This document shows, piece after piece, positions 6,064-13,742 of a DNA stretch of 44,771 nucleotides. Each line of letters opens with the position of its first letter. Position 1 is the first letter of the stretch. This stretch comes from a virus. Below the pieces are notes generated by a model. The model had not been told where the DNA came from and did not search any database. It saw only the letters and a list, made by a program, of their open reading frames with translations. The translations under genes were made by a program, and so were the position numbers. The stretch lies in the IMG/VR virus record IMGVR_UViG_3300046461_000018, positions 1 through 44,771 of that record; one strand, written 5' to 3'.

Positions 6064-8274
6064 TTATTCGGGCTTGATCCACACGAATTGCTGTTTCTTG
6101 TTCACTGACCGACGATCACGCACATAACCCAAAGCTTGCAAAACTTTGCCAATTCGCATTTCTTCGCGCTTTCCAATGCTCTTTGCGTCAAACCGAAGCG
6201 CGTCAACCAGCACGTCATTTGCGCGCAAAAATTCGCGCGTTCGCGGCGTGGTAGTCTCATTTTCGAAATCGCCCGGCGTGTCGAGCCACTGATCGACAAT
6301 CGGCGTCCACGCATCCGAGATCTTGTGCGACGCATGCACGTGCACCGCGAGGCGTTCGGCGTCGCGCCAGTCGATGTCGGTCAGGTCGTACACGACGCAC
6401 GCTTCGGCCCACAATTGCAGGCAGTCGCGCGCGATGCCTTCGGGGTCGCATACACCGACACAGATCGGCAACCAGCGCCGCTCGCCCGTCTCGTCGCCGA
6501 GGAATTCTTCCTGGTTGGTGGTTCCGAAGAACAGGAAGCGCCGGGCAAAGTGGGTGTTGAACTCTTTGTAAAGCGTTCGCCATTCCTCGTGCGTGCGGCT
6601 GATAAACGCCTTGATCGACTCGGCGTCGCGCGTGTGCAGGCCGCGCAGTTCGCCCAGCTCAAGCACGAGCCGCCCACGCATGCGCCGCGAAGCTTCTGCG
6701 TCGCGCTCGGCGAGGTTCAGTTCGGAATAGAAGTCGATAGCCGGCGCGAGCGCCTTGACCGCGCGTGTCTTGCCTGCGCCCTGCTTGCCGACGAACACCG
6801 GCGCCATCGGTGCTTCGCAGCCCGGCGACAGCACGCGCCCGGCCATGGCCGTCCACATGTAGCGCGACACAGCGCGCACGTATTCGCTGTCGGTGACGCC
6901 CATGTATGTGGTGAGGAAAGATTCGATGCGCGACACGCCGTCCCATTCGAGCGTGCGCAGCCACTGGATCGCGCTGTCGAAGCGGTTGTCGTCGGCCACG
7001 AGCCACACGCCGTCGCGCATCATTTCTTTGTTCAGCTTCTTGAAGCCTTGCTGCTCAAGCCTGATCTGCAGGCGCGTGTAATCGGCATCGGTAAAGCCGC
7101 GCCAGTCGTCGGTGCCCTGGGCGGCCAGCATGATCTCGGCGCGGAACTCGTCGAAGCGGATGTGCACGCCGGCTTCGAACGGATCGGCGAGCCCTTTGAC
7201 CACGTTCTCGATGATCGCCAGGATCTCGCCATTGTTATTGCGCTTGAACCCCGGCCGTGAGCGCTGCGGTGCTTCGCCGGGCGCCGTGGCGACGACTTCG
7301 AAGTCATCTTCGATAGGCTCCTGCCAGCCGTACTCGCGCGCGGTGTGCAGGATCGTGCGGGCGGTGATCGCGCCGCGCTCGCCGTCGTGCGCCTGCTTGA
7401 TATGCGGCCACACACGATCGTTGAGGAAGTCAGGCGCGTACTTGCTCGACCGCGCCGAGAACTCGTGAGCCAGCGCGAGCCCTTCATCCGATCCGCTCGT
7501 CGCGTGGTGCAGGGCGAAAATGATGTTGCGCCACGCCTCGTAATCGAGTTCGTCATCGCCCGAGTTGGGGATTGCGTCGAGCGCGGCGCGGACCTGTTCA
7601 AGCTCGACCGACACTTCACCGACAGTGGGCGCGACTGGCTGCTCGCGCTCGACGACGGGCACCGGGTTGGATATCGCCCAGTCGATATCGGCGGCGTAGT
7701 CTTTCGGCATGTCGTCCAGTTCGAACGGATCGAGCGGCACAGATGCGCCGGCCAGCGGCAGCACGAACATATTGCCGAAGCCGTCGGCGGGCACGCTATT
7801 CTGCTTCGGGAAAATCTCGACTTCACCGCGGGAGACACCGCCAACGCCGGAACGCAGGCCGCACATCTCAAGCACGGTGCGCAAACCGTAGCGCACGCTG
7901 TACGCGTCCTGCGGCGAGTCCCATAGCAGATAGATATGCAGGCCCGCGCCACCGGATGACCGGAACGGAATAGGGCGCATGCCGAACTGCTCCATCGCGG
8001 CCATGACCTTGAGCGCTACGGCCTGCATCTCGGGCCAGGGTGTTTCGCCCTTGTGTGAGTCGAGATCCAGCGCAGCGACAAGCGTCGTGCTGGCGCCGGG
8101 CTCGATCTGCGCGACACCGTAAGCCGGTCCACCATTGACGTGGTGTGCGAGCTTGGCGTCGGTGAGCTTCTGGCGCGTGTGGGACATCTTACCGTCGCGC
8201 TTGACCCAGCAGTGGGAAGTGACGACGCGCGAGACGATCGGCGCGAGCGCGGCGACCAGGGTTTCGTTATTCAT
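6064..8274 (-). CDS. Primase-helicase fusion (archaeo-eukaryotic-type primase, PriCT-2, VapE/SF3-like helicase)
   Basis: A 736-residue replication initiator. Residues 1-200 form a TOTE/AEP-like primase with the DLDSH catalytic pair at about 71-75, FRSSGGAGLHIYLLWD at about 105-120, and GGVSRGEVEIFPKQ. Residues 240-320 match a PriCT-2 linker (DDELDYEAWRNIIFALHHAT). The C-terminal half is a virulence-associated-E-type AAA+ helicase with Walker A PVFVGKQGAGKTRAV (about 495), Walker B RLVLELGEL and sensor FFGTTNQEEFLGDETGERRW. It is coupled by ATGA to the methyltransferase upstream and lies in the cro-initiated leftward operon, next to the iteron cluster it may act on. Confidence 0.9.
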   Translation of the reverse strand: MNNETLVAALAPIVSRVVTSHCWVKRDGKMSHTRQKLTDAKLAHHVNGGPAYGVAQIEPGASTTLVAALDLDSHKGETPWPEMQAVALKVMAAMEQFGMRPIPFRSSGGAGLHIYLLWDSPQDAYSVRYGLRTVLEMCGLRSGVGGVSRGEVEIFPKQNSVPADGFGNMFVLPLAGASVPLDPFELDDMPKDYAADIDWAISNPVPVVEREQPVAPTVGEVSVELEQVRAALDAIPNSGDDELDYEAWRNIIFALHHATSGSDEGLALAHEFSARSSKYAPDFLNDRVWPHIKQAHDGERGAITARTILHTAREYGWQEPIEDDFEVVATAPGEAPQRSRPGFKRNNNGEILAIIENVVKGLADPFEAGVHIRFDEFRAEIMLAAQGTDDWRGFTDADYTRLQIRLEQQGFKKLNKEMMRDGVWLVADDNRFDSAIQWLRTLEWDGVSRIESFLTTYMGVTDSEYVRAVSRYMWTAMAGRVLSPGCEAPMAPVFVGKQGAGKTRAVKALAPAIDFYSELNLAERDAEASRRMRGRLVLELGELRGLHTRDAESIKAFISRTHEEWRTLYKEFNTHFARRFLFFGTTNQEEFLGDETGERRWLPICVGVCDPEGIARDCLQLWAEACVVYDLTDIDWRDAERLAVHVHASHKISDAWTPIVDQWLDTPGDFENETTTPRTREFLRANDVLVDALRFDAKSIGKREEMRIGKVLQALGYVRDRRSVNKKQQFVWIKPE

Positions 8275-9194
8275 GCAGCCGCCTTGGCAATGCGCTCGAT
8301 CTGCAGCGCCTCGTAATCAGGATTGAGTTCGCAGCCGATGTACTGACGACCGAGGCGCAACGCTACCGCGGCAGTCGTGCCACTCCCCATAAACGGATCG
8401 AGCACGATATCGCCGGGCGCACTGCCGGCGAGAATGCACGGCTCGATTAGCGCTTCAGGAAATACCGCGAAATGCGCGCCCTTGTAGGGCTTGGTGTTAA
8501 TGCTCCAAACGCTACGGCGATTCCGTTTTTCCGTGCTACCCACGGCCTTCATATTGCCGTTCGTCTTGCCTGGTACGCGGTCGCTGCCAACCTGCGTCGC
8601 GAGCGACGCTTGCGAGAGCCGCGCAACCGTACTGGTGGCAACTGGCTCCTTAATCGCATCCGCGTCGAAGTAATAGCGTTCCGACTTCGAAAGCAGAAAC
8701 ATGTATTCGTGCGCCTTGGTGCAGCGGTCGGTAACACTCTCTGGCATCGGGTTCGGTTTGTGCCAGATAATGTCCTGACGCAGATACCAACCATCGGCGC
8801 GCAGCGCGAAGGCCAGAAGCCAAGGGATGCCGATTAGGTCTTTCGGCTTGAGCCCGGTGTTCTGTCGCGTGCGACCGACACCGGTGCTTCCGTGCAGAGC
8901 CTTGGCGTGCTTGCCACCGCTTGAACCACCCCATTTACCATCGTTCGCATAGCTGTCACCGATGTTCAGCCACAGCGTGCCATCGTCGGCCAGCACGTCG
9001 CGCACACCGCGAAACACGTCGACCATAGCCGCGATATATTCGTCGGGCGTCGCCTCAAGTCCTAGCTGGCCTTCGTGCCCATAGTCGCGCAGCCCGAAAT
9101 ACGGCGGCGACGTAACGCACGTGCGGGCTTGCACGCCGGCCATCTCGAACGCGCTCAACGACTCGCGGCAATCCCCAAAAAGAACGGTGTTCAC
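8271..9194 (-). CDS. DNA N4-cytosine/N6-adenine methyltransferase (beta class)
   Basis: A 307-residue enzyme. Motif IV is TSPPYFGLRDYG at about residue 28, the target-recognition region lies in the middle, and the SAM-binding FxGxG motif (DPFMGSGTTAAVALRLGRQYIG) comes at about residue 262. The order IV then I marks the beta group, which modifies exocyclic amino groups. No restriction endonuclease is nearby, so it is an orphan modification gene, probably protecting phage DNA or tuning gene expression. The GTG at 9194 (protein starts MNTVLFGDC, as in the family) has a GGGG upstream; a GTG at 9233 lacks a ribosome site. It overlaps the primase start by four bases. Confidence 0.9.
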   Translation of the reverse strand: MNTVLFGDCRESLSAFEMAGVQARTCVTSPPYFGLRDYGHEGQLGLEATPDEYIAAMVDVFRGVRDVLADDGTLWLNIGDSYANDGKWGGSSGGKHAKALHGSTGVGRTRQNTGLKPKDLIGIPWLLAFALRADGWYLRQDIIWHKPNPMPESVTDRCTKAHEYMFLLSKSERYYFDADAIKEPVATSTVARLSQASLATQVGSDRVPGKTNGNMKAVGSTEKRNRRSVWSINTKPYKGAHFAVFPEALIEPCILAGSAPGDIVLDPFMGSGTTAAVALRLGRQYIGCELNPDYEALQIERIAKAAA

Positions 9195-9286
9195 GAGGAA
9201 TAATCCCCTTTTCTTAAGACGAAATAACCCCACGCCGCGTAGGGGAATTCCCTAGCAGCTTTCTTTTTCGGCTAATGTTCGGTCCG

Positions 9287-9305
9287 TGTTAGGCTTGCCC
9301 TTACA
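9287..9305. promoter_or_regulatory. Repressor operator-like 19-mer (between cro and methyltransferase)
   Basis: TGTTAGGCTTGCCCTTACA, a TGT...ACA pseudopalindrome matching the six other 19-mers in this window, 14 of 19 positions with the copy at 9543. It overlaps the stop codon of the cro-like gene. A further half-site (TGTTCGGT) lies at 9276-9283. It could control a secondary leftward promoter for the methyltransferase; no clear promoter hexamers were found. Confidence 0.5.
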
Positions 9306-9525
9306 CAGATACGGGTAAGCCGTCAGTCGGATTTGGATACCGCTCGGGTGCCAGCATGTGGGGTGTGAACTCCCAGCTGGTCAGCTCGGCGAGCGCGAGC
9401 ACGCGGTCTGGCGGAAGACGGTCCTTTTCAATCCATTCGTATACGGAGATCCGCGAGATGCCCAGCGACCGCGCCACTGCCCCCGCTTTCCCCGCCTTAT
9501 CTACTGCTTCCTTGATGATGGACAC
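9301..9525 (-). CDS. Cro/YdaS-like repressor
   Basis: A 74-residue protein with a YdaS/Cro-type helix-turn-helix over residues 1-45: KEAVDKAGKAGAVARSLGIS, then RISVYEWIEKDRLPPDRVLAL. This family is the divergent partner of CI-type repressors in many lambdoid-like phages and binds the shared operators to silence cI. The GTG at 9525 is chosen because AGGGAG sits 6 nt upstream; the TTG two codons earlier is too close to that site. It is transcribed leftward from the promoter at 9561-9589 and heads the replication operon. Confidence 0.85.
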   Translation of the reverse strand: MSIIKEAVDKAGKAGAVARSLGISRISVYEWIEKDRLPPDRVLALAELTSWEFTPHMLAPERYPNPTDGLPVSV

Positions 9526-9542
9526 CGGCAACTCCCTACAAA

Positions 9543-9561
9543 TGTTAGGCGTTTCCGGACA
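9543..9561. promoter_or_regulatory. Operator 1 (19-bp pseudopalindrome) in the cro-cI region
   Basis: TGTTAGGCGTTTCCGGACA. It touches the -10 of the cro promoter and covers its transcription start region. The half-sites are TGTTAGG and, in reverse, TGTCCGG. Confidence 0.7.
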
Positions 9562-9589
9562 TTCTAGTCAGGAGCCGCCGTACAGTCAA
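9561..9589 (-). promoter_or_regulatory. Leftward early promoter for cro
   Basis: On the minus strand: TTGACT (9589-9584), a 17-bp spacer, then TAGAAT (9566-9561). Both hexamers match the sigma-70 consensus at five of six positions with ideal spacing. Operator 2 fills the spacer exactly and operator 1 covers the start site, so a bound repressor would block RNA polymerase. Confidence 0.8.
9566..9584. promoter_or_regulatory. Operator 2 (19-bp) inside the cro promoter
   Basis: AGTCAGGAGCCGCCGTACA. Its half-sites GTCAGG-N5-CCGTAC equal those at 18771-18789 read in reverse. Its centre is 23 bp from operator 1, about two helical turns. A TGTACGG half-site follows at 9595-9601, forming a 7-bp inverted repeat (CCGTACA-N10-TGTACGG) in front of cI. 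Confidence 0.65.
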
Positions 9590-9612
9590 CAGAATGTACG
9601 GGGGATTTCGGC

Positions 9613-10296
9613 ATGACGCTCGGCGATCGTATCCGCGAGAAGCGGAAAGCCAAGGGAATGACGCTCCAGCAACTCGGCGACGTGTTCGGCATCTCCCGGT
9701 CTTCGGTGTCGGATTGGGAGCGTGGCGCAACGCGCCCGGACCAGAGCAAGCTTGTCAGGCTGGCCGAATCCTTGGACACATCCATGGAATACTTACTCGG
9801 AAATAGTGACCTGAAAGCCCCTGTAATCGTTAAATCGGAAACAGGTACCGCGCCTACAGTAATAGACCGCAACGTAGCCGGTACCGACCAGCCGGCCGGA
9901 AAGTTGCCGGTTATATCTTGGGCGCAGGCCGGGGAATGGGGTGACAAATTGAATGCAAAGGACTTGGGGGATACAGTGGAATGGGTGACGAGCCCGTACC
10001 CTGGAGAATTCGTTTTGCGTGTAGTGGGTGAGAGCATGTACAACCCCGGCGGCGATCTGTCGTTCCGGGACGGGGATCTGATCTCCGTGAGCACGACGCG
10101 GGAAGCCGCGCACCGCAAGCTGGTGATCGTCCAGCGCCGCGGCGAAGCGGTGCCGACGTTCAAGCAGTACCTGATCGAAAACGACGGCTCGGTGTTGCTG
10201 CACGCACTGAACCCGAGCTGGCCTAACAAGTATCTTCCGTTCGACGAGCAGTGCCACGTCGTGGGCGTCGTGACCGGACAATGGAGAGAACATTAA
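9613..10296 (+). CDS. cI: CI-type repressor (HTH plus S24 LexA-like peptidase domain)
   Basis: A 227-residue lysogeny repressor. Residues 3-60 are an XRE helix-turn-helix (RIREKRKAKGMTLQQLGDVF, then GISRSSVSDWERGATRPDQS). Residues 95-220 are an S24 signal-peptidase-like domain with the nucleophile Ser in VVGESMYNPG and the general base Lys in HRKLVIVQ, as in LexA and lambda CI. An Ala-Gly-type cleavage site is plausible near SWAQAGEW (about residue 110), so RecA-linked induction is expected. ATG 9613 has GGGGGA 7 nt upstream. It is divergent from cro, with operators between. Confidence 0.93.
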   Translation: MTLGDRIREKRKAKGMTLQQLGDVFGISRSSVSDWERGATRPDQSKLVRLAESLDTSMEYLLGNSDLKAPVIVKSETGTAPTVIDRNVAGTDQPAGKLPVISWAQAGEWGDKLNAKDLGDTVEWVTSPYPGEFVLRVVGESMYNPGGDLSFRDGDLISVSTTREAAHRKLVIVQRRGEAVPTFKQYLIENDGSVLLHALNPSWPNKYLPFDEQCHVVGVVTGQWREH

Positions 10297-10439
10297 TGGA
10301 CTTCGTCTTCTACGCTGCACGCTCCCTGCTCGACGCCGGGCTCGGCTTCGGCGCGCTGTTCGCTGTTTCGGCCGCAATGGTCCACTGGCGCGAGCGCCAT
10401 GTCAGGCGCGATCACGCTTACTGGAACGGCCACACCTGA
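10296..10439 (+). CDS. Small membrane protein downstream of cI
   Basis: A 47-residue protein starting at the ATG that shares one base with the cI stop (TAATG). It has one hydrophobic helix (LLDAGLGFGALFAVSAAMV) followed by a basic, His/Arg-rich tail. Co-translation with the repressor means it would be made in lysogens, so a lysogenic-conversion or superinfection-exclusion role is conceivable, but nothing in the sequence proves it. The transcript ends at the terminator starting at 10462. Confidence 0.65.
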   Translation: MDFVFYAARSLLDAGLGFGALFAVSAAMVHWRERHVRRDHAYWNGHT

Positions 10440-10461
10440 CGTAACTCCCCGCTTCTGATCG

Positions 10462-10488
10462 ATACCCGCCAATGCGCGGGTATTTTTT
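10462..10488 (+). terminator. Intrinsic terminator of the cI transcript
   Basis: ATACCCGC, loop CAATGC, GCGGGTAT, followed by a run of T residues (to 10488). An 8-bp GC-rich stem with a six-T tail, 23 bp after the small membrane protein gene. It separates the repressor transcript from the early rightward promoter. Confidence 0.85.
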
Positions 10489-10497
10489 CGTCTTTGA

Positions 10498-10516
10498 TGT
10501 ACGGTAACGCTTGACA
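10498..10516. promoter_or_regulatory. Operator 3 (19-bp) over the -35 of the early promoter
   Basis: TGTACGGTAACGCTTGACA. Its last six bases are the TTGACA -35 hexamer of the early rightward promoter, so occupancy would exclude polymerase. It matches 16 of 19 positions of the 18771-18789 site read in reverse. Confidence 0.7.
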
Positions 10517-10539
10517 TGGGTTCTGCGTCGCCCTACATT
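10511..10539 (+). promoter_or_regulatory. Early rightward promoter
   Basis: TTGACA (10511-10516), a 17-bp spacer, TACATT (10534-10539). Perfect -35 and a fair -10. It lies between operators 3 and 4 and would drive the genes from 10583 to at least the SSB and probably on to the polymerase. Confidence 0.8.
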
Positions 10540-10542
10540 ACG

Positions 10543-10561
10543 TGTACGGCGTTGCCAAACA
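10543..10561. promoter_or_regulatory. Operator 4 (19-bp) downstream of the early promoter
   Basis: TGTACGGCGTTGCCAAACA, starting 4 bp after the -10 and so covering the transcription start. Its centre is 45 bp from operator 3. A further half-site CCTGACA follows at 10564-10570 just before the ribosome site of the first early gene. Confidence 0.65.
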
Positions 10562-10582
10562 CGCCTGACAGGAGACGCGGTC

Positions 10583-10726
10583 ATGAGCCAGCTAGCGCAA
10601 AACCTCTTTGAGCTTCAGCGCCTGAAGGGAAAAGGCGGCGGTGCTCTGACCGAACACCTGTTACGTGAAGTCGCAGCCGATCTGATCAGCGAAGGCGTTG
10701 CAGCCGACGTCGTGGCGATTGACTGA
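10583..10726 (+). CDS. Small early protein, hypothetical
   Basis: A 47-residue protein (MSQLAQNLFELQRLKGKGGG), first gene of the rightward early operon, with AGGAGACGCGGTC as its ribosome site. It is predicted helical with a Gly-rich turn and an acidic second half (LLREVAADLISEG). No family is recognised. Its stop codon overlaps the next start (TGATG). First-position early genes in temperate phages are often regulators or host-takeover proteins, but that is only a positional hint. Confidence 0.65.
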   Translation: MSQLAQNLFELQRLKGKGGGALTEHLLREVAADLISEGVAADVVAID

Positions 10727-10797
10727 TGGCCGGCATCTACACGCTGGCGGCTCTGGTTGTTGTGCTGTGGGCCGCGCTTGCACCTTTCTTTAACTAG
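10726..10797 (+). CDS. 23-residue single-helix membrane peptide
   Basis: The open frame MAGIYTLAALVVVLWAALAP plus FFN is almost entirely a transmembrane helix. The start overlaps the previous stop by one base (TGATG), and the next gene's GGAG follows its stop, which supports real translation. Very small membrane peptides are common in early phage operons. No function can be assigned. Confidence 0.55.
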   Translation: MAGIYTLAALVVVLWAALAPFFN

Positions 10798-10806
10798 GAG
10801 CCCTAC

Positions 10807-11349
10807 ATGTCGCTCGAAGAACAACTCGCCGCCAATACCGCGGCACTCAAGGAACTGACCGCCGCGCTGCTCGCAGGCGGTGTCGTGAAGAACGCGCAGG
10901 CCACGGCCGAGGCGCACTCGTCGCCGGCAGTGCAGGCCGTCGTCAAGGCACAGAAGGCGGCAGACGCAAAAAAGCCGGAAGCGGCGAAGGCTGCGCCTGC
11001 GGAAACTGCCCCGGCTGCGTCTGGCGAACAGTCTGCACCGACTGGCGAATCATCTTCGAGCGAGCCGACCGAACTGCAGCCCTGGGCGGAAAAGACGGCG
11101 GCCAAGTTCGCTGAACTGAAAGACGCCGCGCCGGATCTCGAAAACGTGCGCAAGGCCGTGCTCGGCATCAACTCGCTGATCGGTCGCGAGCAGGCGACGG
11201 CAGTGCTCGGCCGCTTCGGCGTCCAGGCTGTCACGCCCAAAGACAATAAGAAGGGGCTCGACGAGTCGCAGTACGCCGAGTTCTTCGCGCTTTGCCTGGA
11301 AGTGCTGTCGGGCAAGGTCGACGCAACCGCTTCGATGGTGTCGGAATGA
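10807..11349 (+). CDS. Hypothetical early protein with Ala-rich linker and conserved C-terminal domain
   Basis: A 180-residue protein in three parts: a helical N-terminus (LEEQLAANTAALKELTAALL), an Ala/Lys/Glu/Ser-rich disordered linker (about 35-90), and a compact C-terminal domain. The last part (about 125-175: LIGREQATAVLGRFGVQAV, then LDESQYAEFFALCLEVL) resembles a domain seen at the end of several phage early-region proteins linked to recombination or ssDNA handling. It lies immediately before the DUF2800 nuclease with an ATGA overlap, so a partner role is plausible. GGAG is present 7 nt before the start. Confidence 0.7.
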   Translation: MSLEEQLAANTAALKELTAALLAGGVVKNAQATAEAHSSPAVQAVVKAQKAADAKKPEAAKAAPAETAPAASGEQSAPTGESSSSEPTELQPWAEKTAAKFAELKDAAPDLENVRKAVLGINSLIGREQATAVLGRFGVQAVTPKDNKKGLDESQYAEFFALCLEVLSGKVDATASMVSE

Positions 11350-12653
11350 CACCCGCCACCGAAGAACGCGCTCACGCGCTGTTCTCGCCTTCGTCGGCCT
11401 ACACGTGGATTGCCTGTAAGGCGTCCACCGCCGCGCAACTCGGCCAGCCCGACGACAGCAGCGAGTTCGCCGACGACGGCACCGCGAGCCACGAACTGGC
11501 TAAGTGGTGTCTCGACGCCGGCACCGATGCCGCTGCCTACATGGGCCGAGTAATCAAGGTCGGGGAACGCGAGTTCGAAGTCGACGACGAGCGCGCCGAG
11601 TACGTGCAGATGTATGTCGACGGTGTGCGCGAGCGCATCGACGCGTACAAGCTCACCGGCGCCACGGTCGAAGTGTTCATCGAGCAACGTCTTTCGATCG
11701 AGCACATCACCGGTGAGAAGGGCGCGAAGGGCACCAGCGACTGCGTGCTGATCGCCGTGTGGCCGGATGCCCGCGCCGAGATCTGCGTCATCGACCTGAA
11801 GTACGGCCGCGGCGTCGAAGTGTCGGCGGTCGAGAACTACCAGGGAATGATCTACGCCGAAGCAGCGCGCAACGAGCACGCCGACTTTTACGACTTCACC
11901 AGCGTGCGGATCGTGATCCACCAGCCGCGCATCAGTGAGAAGCCCAGCGAGTGGGAGATCGAACCACTGCAGTTACAACAGTGGATCCAGTACGTCGCGA
12001 AGCCCGCAGCCGAGCAGGGAATGCTCTACGTCGAGTCGGTCGACTTCGTGCCGCTCAGCCTGGGTGACTTCGTTGTGACCGAGAAGGGTTGCCGGTTCTG
12101 CAAGGCGAAGGCCGTATGCCCGGCACTCGCGAAGCACGTCGAAGAAACGATCGGCGCTGACTTCGAGACGCTCGTTGCGAACCACGAGAGCCAGACCACG
12201 GGCGGCCCGGAGATTGCCGAACTGCTCGACAACGACAAGCTGGGCACGATCTACACGTCGCTCGACCTGATCGACTCGTGGGCCAAGGCCGTGCGCGGGC
12301 GCATCGAGCACGAACTGCTGAACGGCAACGTGGTGCCGGGCGTGAAGCTCGTGCAGGGCCGTCGCGGCGCACGTCAGTGGTCGAGCACCGAAGAAGCTGA
12401 AGCGCTGCTCAAGTCGATGCGGCTCAAGCAGGAGCAGATGTACAACTTCAAGCTGATCAGCCCGACGCAGGCCGACAAGCTGCTCGCCAAGGAATCGCCG
12501 CGCCGCTGGAAGAAGGTCGAGTCGCTGATCGTTCAGCGCGACGGCTCGCCGTCAGTGGCGCCCGAGTCCGACAAACGCCCGGCGCTGGTCATTGCGCCGC
12601 CCGCTGACGACTTCGAAGTCGTGACCGCTGACGAGGGGGACGACCTGTGCTAA
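11346..12653 (+). CDS. DUF2800 family PD-(D/E)XK nuclease
   Basis: A 435-residue RecB-like exonuclease. Active-site features are the early FSPSSAYTWIACKAS segment, an HELAKW helix at about 48-55, GTSDCVL at about 137 and the core VIDLKYGRG at about 152 (the D-x-K signature). A cysteine trio CRFCKAKAVCP at about 255 could, with Cys 23, hold an iron-sulfur cluster as in AddB/Cas4. Phage DUF2800 proteins usually sit beside an SSB (as here at 13095) and family A polymerase, and are thought to act in recombination or replication. The start is the ATGA overlap at 11346. Confidence 0.85.
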   Translation: MTPATEERAHALFSPSSAYTWIACKASTAAQLGQPDDSSEFADDGTASHELAKWCLDAGTDAAAYMGRVIKVGEREFEVDDERAEYVQMYVDGVRERIDAYKLTGATVEVFIEQRLSIEHITGEKGAKGTSDCVLIAVWPDARAEICVIDLKYGRGVEVSAVENYQGMIYAEAARNEHADFYDFTSVRIVIHQPRISEKPSEWEIEPLQLQQWIQYVAKPAAEQGMLYVESVDFVPLSLGDFVVTEKGCRFCKAKAVCPALAKHVEETIGADFETLVANHESQTTGGPEIAELLDNDKLGTIYTSLDLIDSWAKAVRGRIEHELLNGNVVPGVKLVQGRRGARQWSSTEEAEALLKSMRLKQEQMYNFKLISPTQADKLLAKESPRRWKKVESLIVQRDGSPSVAPESDKRPALVIAPPADDFEVVTADEGDDLC

Positions 12654-12904
12654 CCGATCGCGAAATCGTTGCCGCGCTCGTCGCCAGCGGTGAGAACCAG
12701 TCGCAGGCAATGCGCCGGGTGAAGGACCGCGACGAGCATCTGCGCGTGAACGCGCTGCGCAGCAAGGCGCGCCGCGACCGGATCGCGACTGCGGCGATGC
12801 ACGCCCTGCTGATCAAGTCGGCGGATGCCGACGTGAAACCCGCCGACTTTGCGCAAGGTGCTGTAGCGCAGGCCGACGCCCTTATCGCGGAGCTGGACAA
12901 ATGA
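12647..12904 (+). CDS. Small early protein, hypothetical
   Basis: An 85-residue helical protein, GTG start at 12647 with GAGGGGGA ideally placed. The N-terminus (LTDREIVAALVASGENQSQA) looks like a short degenerate helix-turn-helix, followed by a basic helix (LRSKARRDRIATAAMHALLI). It overlaps the DUF2800 gene by 7 bases and the next gene by 4. It may be a DNA-associated accessory factor; no known family is recognised. Confidence 0.7.
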   Translation: MLTDREIVAALVASGENQSQAMRRVKDRDEHLRVNALRSKARRDRIATAAMHALLIKSADADVKPADFAQGAVAQADALIAELDK

Positions 12905-13089
12905 ACACGATTCCCACTTTCAAGCAGCCCCATGTGCTCAGCGCGTTATTGCCGCCCGACGCGCGTATGTCCCTCGCCCGGGCGGCGCACGAAGCGAAAT
13001 ACACCAAGGATGTGCTGGAGCGTGAAGTGATCGTCGAAACCGCTATAGCGCGCATCCGTCTGCAATATCCGTCTTACTTCAAGGATTAA
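12901..13089 (+). CDS. Small early protein, hypothetical
   Basis: A 62-residue protein (MNTIPTFKQPHVLSALLPPD), mixed charge, predicted two helices with an Arg-rich end (RIRLQYPSYFKD). It is linked by ATGA overlap to the previous gene and by 5 bp to the SSB gene. No motif is recognised. Confidence 0.65.
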   Translation: MNTIPTFKQPHVLSALLPPDARMSLARAAHEAKYTKDVLEREVIVETAIARIRLQYPSYFKD

Positions 13090-13094
13090 ACATC

Positions 13095-13685
13095 ATGGCA
13101 ATCGTCAAACTTCTGAATGCTCGTCTGTCGTTCCCGGATCTGTTCACCGCTGTGCAGTTCGAAGGTGCAGGCCCGTTCAGCTATCGCGCCGCGTTCCTGC
13201 AACCCGAAGATCAGCCGGTCATGCTTCAGCAGGCCGACAAGTCGTGGAAGAAAACCACGATGGGTAAGGTGATCGAAGCCGTCGCGGCCGAAGCGTGGAA
13301 GGCCAAGGCGCCCGCGATCCTCAAGACGCTCGAAGGCAACCCGCAGAAGTGCTGCTGGTACGACGGCAATATCAAGGAATACGACGGCTACGAAGGCAAC
13401 TATGTGCTGTCCGCATCGCGCGGTCAGGACAAGGGCCGCCCGCTGATCGTCGACAACGACAAGGCGCCGCTGACCGAATCGGACGGCAAGCCCTACGCCG
13501 GCTGCTACGTGAACGGCACTGTGGAAGTGTGGGCGCAGGACAACAAGTTCGGCAAGGGTATCCGCGCCACGCTGCGCGGCGTCCAGTTCGTCAAGGACGG
13601 CGACGCATTCAGCGCCGGTACGCCGGTTAGCGACGACGACTTCGACAAGATCGAAGCCCCGGAAACCGAAGACGACATCGCGTAA
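13095..13685 (+). CDS. Single-stranded DNA-binding protein, Enc34/DUF2815 type
   Basis: A 196-residue protein opening MAIVKLLNARLSFPDLFTAV, the hallmark of the DUF2815 family, shown for phage Enc34 to be an OB-fold ssDNA-binding protein related to T7 gp2.5. Supporting features are GPFSYRAAFL, a middle KCCWYDGNIKEYDGYEGNYVL segment and a strongly acidic C-terminal tail (DDDFDKIEAPETEDD), which SSBs use to contact partners. It pairs with the DUF2800 nuclease upstream. A GC-rich hairpin follows at 13694-13710. Confidence 0.9.
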   Translation: MAIVKLLNARLSFPDLFTAVQFEGAGPFSYRAAFLQPEDQPVMLQQADKSWKKTTMGKVIEAVAAEAWKAKAPAILKTLEGNPQKCCWYDGNIKEYDGYEGNYVLSASRGQDKGRPLIVDNDKAPLTESDGKPYAGCYVNGTVEVWAQDNKFGKGIRATLRGVQFVKDGDAFSAGTPVSDDDFDKIEAPETEDDIA

Positions 13686-13693
13686 GCGCCACC

Positions 13694-13710
13694 CCGGCGC
13701 ACGGCGCCGG
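13694..13710 (+). terminator. GC-rich hairpin after the SSB gene
   Basis: CCGGCGC, loop ACG, GCGCCGG: a perfect 7-bp stem nine bases after the SSB stop, followed by TTCTCACCTTTTC rather than a clean T-run. It could be a partial terminator or an mRNA-stabilising end that sets higher SSB output than the genes downstream. Confidence 0.4.
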
Positions 13711-13742
13711 TTCTCACCTTTTCGAAACTTGGAGCAAGCATC

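Noticed and set aside
9595-9613. Eighth operator before cI
   Set aside because: Only the left half-site TGTACGG matches; the right half has no CCNNACA, so it is noted as a half-site only.
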